Origin: Candidatus Egerieicola pullicola
GTDB taxonomy: Bacteria; Bacillota; Clostridia; Oscillospirales; Ruminococcaceae
Length of the DNA: 5,025 bases
Direction: 5' to 3'
Assembly: GCA_018712465.1 (NCBI GenBank)
Contig: DVGY01000146.1
Coordinates: 1-5,025, forward strand
Each line of letters opens with the position of its first letter. Within the stretch, counting starts at the first letter, position 1. The notes beneath the pieces were generated by a model that had not been told where the DNA came from, made no database searches, and saw only the letters and a list, made by a program, of their open reading frames with translations. Shown in pieces: positions 1 through 5,025 of the stretch. A program made the position numbers and the translations under genes.

Positions 1-1831
1 CCGTTACCAAATCTTCCAAAAAGGTGTTCAGCTCTTGGTCCGGCAAAGCGGGAAGCAATTCCGGCTGCTGGCGGATGTCGTCGCCGGCGGTCTGCTCGTA
101 GCCGTAGGCAATTTCAATCAAGGTCGCTTCATTGCCGTAGCTGGAGAACAGGGACATACCAAGAGGCATGGCGTTGTCCACACCATTGGCGGGATCGGTT
201 TCCGACAGGCCCATGGGAATCATCATATCCGGCAGGCCGGCCACCGGACCGAATTTGTTAATGTAAGCAGCTCCATTATTGTTGGTTCCGGAACCATCGG
301 AATCCTCTTCCAGGCAAGGGATGTCGGTCTGGGAAACATACACCACCGCGTCAATGTCATTTTCTTCCAAAATCTGAGACACTGTGTTGCGGAAGTTCAA
401 CCGAGCATTCCATTGTTCCTCGTATTCCTTGGTCATCATGCCACGATCATCGTATCTGGGGTTGACCAATTCATCTACCGGGGTGCCGTAATAGCTCAGA
501 TCGGAGATATAGCCGCCATCAACAATGATGTCAGCCACACTGTGCATGGTAGCGTTGGAGCCCAAGGACTGGAAATACTCATACATATCCCAGTCAAAGA
601 CATCGCTTCCGGTTAAGCGAACGTTGTTAACTGCGCCATTCAACTCAAAGATCAGGGAATCCGGCAGCTCATCAGACAGGTCCACCAGTTCCGCCCCGCC
701 GTCCTGCAAGGTGTCCAGGGCCTGATCCACCATGCCGTCCACTTTGGGGTCCAGCTCGGTGGGATCTGCCAGCTCGGTGGTGACCCAGTTGCCCTCACTG
801 TCCCGGGAGGTGGAGGCGTAGTAGCCAAAGGAGTTGGTGAGATAACCGATCCGCTTGCCTTCCAGGCCGTCGGCCTTCAGGTGGGAAGTGTAGCCGTCAG
901 CAGGCACCAGGCTGTCCGCATCGGCATCTACGGTATAGTGGTCAGCTTCATCCGTGCCGGCGATGGCATCCAGCAGAATCGCCAGATCTTCTACTGTACG
1001 GCACATGGGGCCGGTGACATCCTGATCCGCATTCAAAGGTACTACCCCGTCAATGCTGGTCAGGCCCTTAGAGGGACGCAGGCCGTACAGGTTGCCGAAG
1101 CTGGAGGGACGGCGGATAGAAGAGCCGGTGTCGGTGCCCAGGCCCGCCACCGCAAAGTTGGAGGTGACAGACACGGCGGTACCGCCGGAAGAACCGGCCG
1201 GGGTGCGAGATGTGTCATAGGCATTGTGTACGGTACCTCCTGCCGCACTGCGGGAGTTGGAGCCGGAGAAGGCAAATTCCGAAAGGTTTGCTTTGGCGAT
1301 GACAATGGCCCCTGCTTCCCGCAACCGTGCCACCACGGCGGCGTCGTCCGGGGCGATGGAATCCTTCAGCGCGGTGGCACCGGCAGTAGTGGCCATACCT
1401 TCTAGGTCATAGTTGTCCTTAATAATAATGGGTACTCCGTGAAGCGGTCCCCGGACATTCCCCGCTGCCCGTTCTGCATCCAGCTCCCGGGCAGTTTCTA
1501 AGGCATCCGGATTGATAGAGATGATGGCGTTGAGATCCAAAGAATCATCGTAAGCTTCGATCCGATCCAGATACATCTGTACCAATTCTTCGGAGGTAAC
1601 CCGGCCTTCTTCCAAAGCTTGCTGCAATTCCGGAATGGTGATGTCCATAAGATCTAATGTAGTGAACATCTCTTCCAGTTGTGCTACTTTACTTTGGGTG
1701 GATGCCGCAGCGGCCCCTACTTCTAAGCGGGGAAGGGAAAAACTATATACCGTACCGGCCATGGCCATACTGACCAAAATGGCACTCATACGGAGCAACG
1801 TCTTTCGCCTTATACGGATGCTTTCTTTCAT
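1..1831 (-). CDS. Exported amidase-signature family hydrolase, 3' end beyond the window
   Basis: Amidase-signature (AS) enzymes hydrolyse carboxamide or amide bonds with a Lys-Ser-Ser triad. Translation from ATG 1831 stays open for 610 codons to the left edge, so the stop is not seen. The triad is readable: Lys138 in HGVPIIIKDNY, cis-Ser214 in AGSSGG, and nucleophile Ser238 in GTDTGSSIRRPS; the 24-residue Ser-Ser spacing matches fatty acid amide hydrolase. The usual C-terminal AS block is also present (GPVAGLPDMMIPMG at about 528-541, then NEATLIEIAYGYEQ to 580). The N-terminus has a basic stretch (KESIRIRRK), a hydrophobic run at about 15-31 and Ala-rich GAAAA at 39-43, which suggests export; the exact cleavage site is unclear. 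An AGGAG site 8 bases upstream and a promoter support this start. AS proteins are typically about 450-550 residues, so this one is long. Substrate cannot be assigned: peptide amidase-like or another amide hydrolase are both possible. It is unlikely to be the cytosolic tRNA amidotransferase subunit GatA, given the signal peptide. Confidence 0.9.
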   Translation of the reverse strand, partial: MKESIRIRRKTLLRMSAILVSMAMAGTVYSFSLPRLEVGAAAASTQSKVAQLEEMFTTLDLMDITIPELQQALEEGRVTSEELVQMYLDRIEAYDDSLDLNAIISINPDALETARELDAERAAGNVRGPLHGVPIIIKDNYDLEGMATTAGATALKDSIAPDDAAVVARLREAGAIVIAKANLSEFAFSGSNSRSAAGGTVHNAYDTSRTPAGSSGGTAVSVTSNFAVAGLGTDTGSSIRRPSSFGNLYGLRPSKGLTSIDGVVPLNADQDVTGPMCRTVEDLAILLDAIAGTDEADHYTVDADADSLVPADGYTSHLKADGLEGKRIGYLTNSFGYYASTSRDSEGNWVTTELADPTELDPKVDGMVDQALDTLQDGGAELVDLSDELPDSLIFELNGAVNNVRLTGSDVFDWDMYEYFQSLGSNATMHSVADIIVDGGYISDLSYYGTPVDELVNPRYDDRGMMTKEYEEQWNARLNFRNTVSQILEENDIDAVVYVSQTDIPCLEEDSDGSGTNNNGAAYINKFGPVAGLPDMMIPMGLSETDPANGVDNAMPLGMSLFSSYGNEATLIEIAYGYEQTAGDDIRQQPELLPALPDQELNTFLEDLVT

Positions 1832-1839
1832 ACTGTCTA

Positions 1840-1847
1840 CTCCTCTC
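1840..1847 (-). promoter_or_regulatory. Ribosome binding site of the amidase gene
   Basis: GAGAGGAG on the minus strand ends 8 bases before ATG 1831. This is a strong, well-spaced Shine-Dalgarno sequence and it fixes the start codon. It lies just downstream of the leader hairpin, and its GAGGAG core could pair with the CUCCUUU of that hairpin's 3' arm. Confidence 0.85.
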
Positions 1848-1851
1848 AAAT

Positions 1852-1887
1852 AAAAAACAAAGGAGCTGCGCTGATGCAACTCCTTTG
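1852..1887 (-). terminator. Terminator-like hairpin in the amidase 5' leader
   Basis: On the minus strand a 12-base arm (CAAAGGAGTTGC, 1887-1876) pairs with GCAGCTCCTTTG (1869-1858) around a 6-base loop, with a single G-U wobble. Six T residues follow at once (1857-1852). This is the form of a Rho-independent terminator, read toward the amidase gene. On the plus strand no T tract follows, so it is oriented to act on minus-strand transcripts. It lies between the predicted promoter and the ribosome binding site, so it may act as an attenuator, a 5' stabilising hairpin, or a barrier to read-through from upstream. The structure is seen directly; its role is inferred. Confidence 0.75.
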
Positions 1888-1898
1888 TCGTTGGCTTT

Positions 1899-1927
1899 AG
1901 TATAACGGAGAAAGACAGAGCTGTCAA
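1899..1927 (-). promoter_or_regulatory. Sigma-A type promoter of the amidase gene
   Basis: On the minus strand TTGACA (1927-1922) is followed after exactly 17 bases by TATACT (1904-1899). The -35 box is a perfect consensus, the -10 box differs from TATAAT at one position, and the spacing is optimal. Transcription should begin near 1891-1892, giving a leader of about 60 bases before ATG 1831. Such a near-consensus promoter predicts strong basal initiation, which makes the terminator-like hairpin directly after it notable. Confidence 0.85.
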
Positions 1928-2019
1928 TAAACTGTTTGTTTTTTTGTTTTCTGTAATGTTTTTCAAAGCCATTTCTTGCTTTTAGAAATCAATCAAAATA
2001 GGTTCGCGTAATTTGAAAA

Positions 2020-2079
2020 GTTGTTCCCCGGTAACGGAAATATCCTCTGTTTTCCCGGGAAATCCAAGGGGACAACAAC
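2020..2079. repeat. Bulged inverted repeat enclosing a perfect palindrome
   Basis: GTTGTTCCCC (2020-2029) can pair with GGGGACAACAAC (2068-2079) over ten base pairs with a two-base bulge. The 38 bases between contain the perfect palindrome TTTCCCGGGAAA (2051-2062). No T tract follows on either strand, so it is not a simple terminator. It lies about 95 bases upstream of the amidase -35 box. It could be a regulator binding site or a structured RNA element, or chance. Confidence 0.4.
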
Positions 2080-2247
2080 CTGATTTTCCTTTCCAAGAAA
2101 AAACCATTTTCTCTAAAGCAGTAAATTCAACCACATACATTCCAGATCAGAAAAGTCAATCGTTTGCTTCCAGTTATATCAACTATAAAAATGTTTTCTG
2201 CTTCAGATTTATCTTACAGAAAAGTAAAACTCAATTTGAATGGCTTT

Positions 2248-2336
2248 GTGCCACAAAATTTCCCGCCCTATCCGAAGATAATACAGGAAAGATTGAGAAA
2301 ACGTAAGGTCGCACTGCGCCACAACCTTTCCCACCC
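2248..2336. repeat. Imperfect direct repeat pair, 21 bases, 68-base period
   Basis: The copies at 2248-2268 and 2316-2336 match at 17 of 21 positions, sharing a GCCACAA core and TTTCCC, then CCC at the end. The high-G+C copies stand out in an A+T-rich gap. No inverted ends or coding signal tie them to a mobile element. They could be duplicated protein-binding sites or remnants of a local duplication. Confidence 0.4.
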
Positions 2337-2443
2337 AAATCTGGACGGCAAAAAAGCTGGCAGCCTGCCTCCTGGTTTAGACGGCTCTTCAGGACAAAAA
2401 AGTTCCACCCCGCTCCTAGAAGCGAGGTGGAAGGATTGAGAAA
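2286..2443. repeat. Short direct repeat GGAARGATTGAGAAA
   Basis: GGAAAGATTGAGAAA (2286-2300) recurs as GGAAGGATTGAGAAA (2429-2443), 14 of 15 bases identical and 143 bases apart. The second copy starts in the outer arm of the transporter terminator. Together with the 21-base repeat it suggests that parts of this gap were locally duplicated, though two short repeats could be chance. Confidence 0.3.
2396..2432 (-). terminator. Intrinsic terminator of the ABC transporter operon
   Basis: On the minus strand TTCCACCTCGCT (2432-2421) pairs with AGCGGGGTGGAA (2414-2403), a 12-base-pair stem with one U-G wobble and a 6-base loop (TCTAGG). C and then six T residues follow (2401-2396). It begins 38 bases after the permease stop codon. 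The wobble pairs only in minus-strand RNA, and a T tract follows only on that strand, so it ends the transporter transcript and separates it from the amidase unit. Confidence 0.9.
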
Positions 2444-2470
2444 GAGCTCTCCTGGATGGAGATTGTGAAG

Positions 2471-4519
2471 TTAGCGTTTTTTCGGGGAAACGATCCGCAG
2501 ATAAGCTCTGGAGGTGGCCAGATACACCAAAGTATAGATCAAACAGAACGCCGCCATAGTAATCAGGGTGGTGAGCAGGAAGGTGGAATCGGCAGCATGA
2601 ACTGCAGTTCCAATGCTCATTAAGGACAGAATTCCGTTCATGATGTTGTAGTTGAAGGCAAGGTGGATGGCCGCCACAATCAGGGGCAGGAAGAATACCA
2701 TCAGCACCTGAGAATGAATGGTCTTTTTTACCTCCTTGCGGCTCATTCCCACTTTTTGCAGGATTTCGTACCGGTGTTGGTCTTCATATCCTTCACTGAG
2801 CTGCTTGTAATAGATAATCAGCACTGCGCCTAAGGTGAACAGCACTCCTACAAACAATCCCAGGAACAGGAATCCGCCGAACAGGGCGTAGGCGTCATTG
2901 CGGGTTTCTTCCAGACTGGACGCCCGGAAACCGCCAGTGTATTCGTCGCCAAAAGTCTTGGCATCCTGCTGCATTTTATCGTAGCCTTTGTCCCACAGGG
3001 TGCTTAGGATAGCGTTCTGCTGTTCTTCAGTGCCGCCGGTGTTAAAGGTGTAGTAGCCGGTATACTGGCTGGCGTAATCGCCATAGGCAGCAATCTGCAT
3101 CTGGTTGACCTGCTCCAAGGTGTCGTAGCTGTCCAATACAATATAGTAAACAGGGAAGGTCATGTTGTTGTACTGGGTGCTGAGAAATTCAGGGATGACA
3201 GCCTCCCCTACGGTGGTAAAGGTCAGATTTCCCACGGAGAAGCTGGAATTTAAAACTTCATTCTGAGTGTATTCTCCCCGGTCCTGGTACAGCAACACCT
3301 CTCCCGGCTGAAGGGAAACCGGCTGCTGAGCAGAGCGGTTGTACTCCTCCTGGGTCAAAAACACCAGGATACTCACCGAGGTGCTGCTTTGATCGAAGTA
3401 GAATTCCGAGTCTCCATTCTGGGCTGCGGAAACATCCAGGGTAATGACGCCATTGAAATCAGAAACGGTGAGTCCCTGTTCCTGGGCAGCTTCCTCTGCC
3501 ACTTCTTTCATGGAATCCGCAGAGATAGACTGGTAGACGCTGTTGTAGGGCTGAATGGTGAAATCGGCAGTGGGCAGTCCCCCTTGGATCCCCACATATA
3601 ACGACACAGTGGTGGACACTGCCACCAGCACCATGGTGGACAGGATGCAGATGTTGGCCAAGCCCACCCCGTTCTGCTTCATCCGGTAGATCATGCCGGA
3701 GATGTTGATGAAATGCCTGGGTTTGTAGTAAAACCGCTTCCATTTCCGCAGCGCTTTCAGCACAAAGACGCTGACCCCGATGAACAGGCAGTAGGTGCCG
3801 ATAACCACCAACGCCACCGCCACAAAGTACAGAGCCAAAGAGGTAATGGGGTCGGTAATCAGCACTGCTATGGCGTAACCGGTGCCCAGGCAGAGGATTC
3901 CAAAGATGGTCACCAGCCAACGGGTTTTGGGTTCCCGCTCCCCCACATTTTCACTGCGAAGCAGTTCCACCGGCTTACTCAGCTGGATCCGTGCCAGGTT
4001 GTAAATCAAGGTGCAGATCCAGATGGCCCCAAACAAAATCAGGCAGGTGAGGATGCCGGTCCAGCTGATGGAAAAGCCGAAGGGCACATCCGACTGGATA
4101 ATGGCGCTGACCAAGAGAATCATCAGCTTATCCAAAGCAATCCCCAGAGCAAGGCCCACTACAATGCCGGCAAAGGCAATGTAGAAGCTTTCCAAAAACA
4201 GCACTTTGGCGATGTGCCGCTTTTCCATGCCCAGGATGTTGTACAGTCCCAGTTCCCGTTTCCGGCGTTTAATCAAAAAGCTGTTGGTGTAAAACAGGAA
4301 GATGGCGGCAAACAGTCCCACAATCCCGGTGCCGAAGGTCATAAACCCGGCCACATATTCCCCGCCCCGGAGATTGGCAATGCCGTCGCCGGTGGAGAGG
4401 GAAAGAATCAGATACATTCCGCAGACGCAGCCCAGAAAGGCCAGCAGATAAGGAAAATAAAACCGGCCGTTTTTTCGGATGTTTTGCAAGGCCAGCCGGG
4501 AATAGAAGAATTTACGCAT
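2471..4519 (-). CDS. BceB-like ABC transporter permease (FtsX fold, peptide antibiotic type)
   Basis: Membrane subunit expected to work with the ATPase encoded just upstream. In characterised relatives (BceB, VraG) this family senses and counteracts cell-wall-active peptides such as bacitracin. From ATG 4519 the protein has 682 residues, in line with the family's roughly 650. I see ten hydrophobic segments at about 23-43, 57-78, 106-128, 150-175, 201-221, 227-255, 286-310, 546-570, 604-627 and 645-669. A large hydrophilic domain of about 230 residues (311-544) between segments 7 and 8 is the hallmark of this family and would lie outside the cell. FtsX-type cytoplasmic motifs follow segment 2 (RKRELGLYNILGM, 86-98) and segment 8 (YEILQKVGM, 584-592). 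A GTG at 4528 would add three residues, but it has no adequately spaced ribosome binding site, so ATG 4519 is preferred. The actual peptide substrate is unknown; the family call is firm. Confidence 0.93.
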   Translation of the reverse strand: MRKFFYSRLALQNIRKNGRFYFPYLLAFLGCVCGMYLILSLSTGDGIANLRGGEYVAGFMTFGTGIVGLFAAIFLFYTNSFLIKRRKRELGLYNILGMEKRHIAKVLFLESFYIAFAGIVVGLALGIALDKLMILLVSAIIQSDVPFGFSISWTGILTCLILFGAIWICTLIYNLARIQLSKPVELLRSENVGEREPKTRWLVTIFGILCLGTGYAIAVLITDPITSLALYFVAVALVVIGTYCLFIGVSVFVLKALRKWKRFYYKPRHFINISGMIYRMKQNGVGLANICILSTMVLVAVSTTVSLYVGIQGGLPTADFTIQPYNSVYQSISADSMKEVAEEAAQEQGLTVSDFNGVITLDVSAAQNGDSEFYFDQSSTSVSILVFLTQEEYNRSAQQPVSLQPGEVLLYQDRGEYTQNEVLNSSFSVGNLTFTTVGEAVIPEFLSTQYNNMTFPVYYIVLDSYDTLEQVNQMQIAAYGDYASQYTGYYTFNTGGTEEQQNAILSTLWDKGYDKMQQDAKTFGDEYTGGFRASSLEETRNDAYALFGGFLFLGLFVGVLFTLGAVLIIYYKQLSEGYEDQHRYEILQKVGMSRKEVKKTIHSQVLMVFFLPLIVAAIHLAFNYNIMNGILSLMSIGTAVHAADSTFLLTTLITMAAFCLIYTLVYLATSRAYLRIVSPKKR

Positions 4520-5025
4520 CTTCCCCACCCCCTGCGGCCAGTGTGGTCAAGGTGTCGGAAATCTTCTGATACATCTGCTGCAAAGAACAGCCGCCCCGGT
4601 AGATCTGATGAAACACCATGCCGTCCTTAATAAACAGCACCCGTCCCGCGTGGCTGGCAGCCTTGACCGAGTGGGTCACCATCAGGATGGTCTGGCCCTG
4701 GAGATTGACCTCGTTGAACAGCTCCAACAAGCTGTCGGTGGACTTGGAGTCCAGCGCCCCAGTGGGTTCGTCCGCCAGCACCAGTCTGGGCTGGGTAATC
4801 AGGGCCCGGGCCACAGCGGTGCGCTGCTTCTGCCCCCCGGAAATTTCATAGGGGTACTTTTTCAGTAGATTGGTGATGCCCAGCTGATGGCCCAAGGGGG
4901 TGAGGCGGCTCATCATCTCCCGGTAGGGAGTACCCGCCAGCACCAGGGGCAGCAGGATATTGTCCTGCACCGAAAAGGTATCCAGCAGATTAAAATCTTG
5001 GAACACAAATCCCAAATGATCCCGG
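4512..5025 (-). CDS. BceA-like ABC transporter ATPase, 5' end beyond the window
   Basis: ATP-binding subunit that powers the downstream permease at the inner face of the membrane. The visible 170 residues begin RDHLGFVFQDFNLLD, so the Q-loop is present (Gln9 of the visible part). The ABC signature ISGGQKQR follows at 61-68, Walker B with catalytic Glu at 80-86 (RLVLADE), the D-loop ALDS at 90-93 and the switch His118 in MVTHS. The tail VLFIKDGMVFHQIYRGG...MYQKISDTL is typical of the BceA/MacB-like ATPases paired with BceB-type permeases. Relatives are about 250 residues, so some 80 N-terminal residues, including Walker A, lie outside the window. A TTG at 5015 is in frame but is internal, since coding continues to the edge. 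The TAA stop overlaps the permease start (ATGCGTAA). All visible catalytic motifs are intact. Confidence 0.95.
   Translation of the reverse strand, partial: RDHLGFVFQDFNLLDTFSVQDNILLPLVLAGTPYREMMSRLTPLGHQLGITNLLKKYPYEISGGQKQRTAVARALITQPRLVLADEPTGALDSKSTDSLLELFNEVNLQGQTILMVTHSVKAASHAGRVLFIKDGMVFHQIYRGGCSLQQMYQKISDTLTTLAAGGGEDA
4528..4533 (-). promoter_or_regulatory. Ribosome binding site of the permease, inside the ATPase gene
   Basis: AGGGGG on the minus strand lies within the last ATPase codons and ends 8 bases before ATG 4519. It is an imperfect Shine-Dalgarno sequence but well spaced for ATG 4519 and overlapping the alternative GTG at 4528, so it favours the ATG. Placement inside the upstream gene, with start and stop overlapping, suggests translational coupling of the two subunits. 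Confidence 0.55.

Larger units (their letters stand above)
1928..2395. other. A+T-rich intergenic region without a convincing gene
   Basis: About 470 bases between the transporter terminator and the amidase promoter. A hand count gives about 36% G+C over 2041-2280, well below the flanking genes. Two overlapping plus-strand frames (2013-2306, 97 codons, and 2164-2439, 91 codons) are open, but their translations show no recognisable family, the second begins at a TTG and runs through the terminator hairpin, and neither has a clear ribosome binding site. I see no tRNA, CRISPR array or insertion sequence ends. It does hold a bulged inverted repeat (2020-2079), a 12-base perfect palindrome TTTCCCGGGAAA (2051-2062) and an imperfect direct repeat (2248-2336). 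It may be eroded DNA, or contain a small RNA that cannot be recognised by eye. Confidence 0.6.

Noticed and set aside
35..1412. Several plus-strand open frames of 60-190 codons across the left third
   Set aside because: They lie opposite the amidase gene, whose minus-strand frame is unbroken and carries the full catalytic signature. Their translations show no family motifs.
1832..1879. In-frame upstream TTG that would extend the amidase by 16 codons
   Set aside because: It directly abuts AAAGGAG with no spacing, lies inside the hairpin, and would precede the signal peptide. ATG 1831 has a properly spaced site.
1858..1887. Plus-strand resemblance of the hairpin to the end of a fluoride riboswitch (GGAGCT...TGATG...ACTCC)
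   Set aside because: The conserved upstream half of that riboswitch is absent, and on the plus strand nothing downstream would be regulated. The T tract shows it works on the minus strand.
2350..2372. A second T6 tract on the minus strand after a possible GGCA/TGCC stem
   Set aside because: The stem is only four base pairs with a three-base loop, too weak to call as a terminator next to the strong one at 2396-2432.
2013..2439. Two overlapping plus-strand frames in the intergenic gap
   Set aside because: No recognised family and no convincing ribosome binding site; one starts with TTG and runs through the transporter terminator. Kept only as a remark on the gap.
3713..4630. A 305-codon plus-strand open frame
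   Set aside because: It is antisense to the BceB-like permease and its junction with the ATPase. The translation is rich in Gln, His, Pro and Gly without a recognisable fold, as expected for a shadow of a hydrophobic gene of high G+C.

Overview
The window looks like a low-complexity stretch of a Gram-positive Clostridia-type (Firmicutes) chromosome, probably a gut commensal of the Oscillospiraceae/Ruminococcaceae kind. This is inferred from the BceAB-like transporter pair, AGGAG-type ribosome binding sites, a near-consensus vegetative promoter, U-tract intrinsic terminators and moderately high coding G+C (about 55-70% in two 60-base lines counted by hand). Every supported gene lies on the minus strand. 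The plus-strand open frames are shadows.

In order of transcription (right to left): (1) 5025-4512, the C-terminal two thirds of an ABC transporter ATPase of the BceA type, cut by the window edge. (2) 4519-2471, its FtsX-fold permease of the BceB type, whose ATG overlaps the ATPase stop codon. (3) An intrinsic terminator at 2432-2396 that closes this operon. (4) An A+T-rich gap of about 470 bases (2395-1928) with no convincing gene, but with an imperfect direct repeat and a long inverted repeat. (5) A near-consensus sigma-A promoter at 1927-1899, followed almost at once by a terminator-shaped hairpin (1887-1852) and a strong ribosome binding site. (6) 1831 to the left edge, a large exported amidase-signature hydrolase, still open at the edge after 610 codons.

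The ATPase and permease should form one membrane complex. In characterised relatives such modules sense and resist cell-wall-active peptide antibiotics together with a BceRS-like two-component system; no such regulator is in view. The amidase is a separate transcription unit with its own promoter, and nothing here ties it functionally to the transporter.

I do not see a new multi-gene system. The most unusual signal is the amidase leader: a terminator-like hairpin begins about five bases after the predicted transcription start. Its 5' arm is itself a Shine-Dalgarno-like sequence, and its 3' arm could also pair with the gene's real ribosome binding site. This suggests attenuation or translational control, but it is untested.
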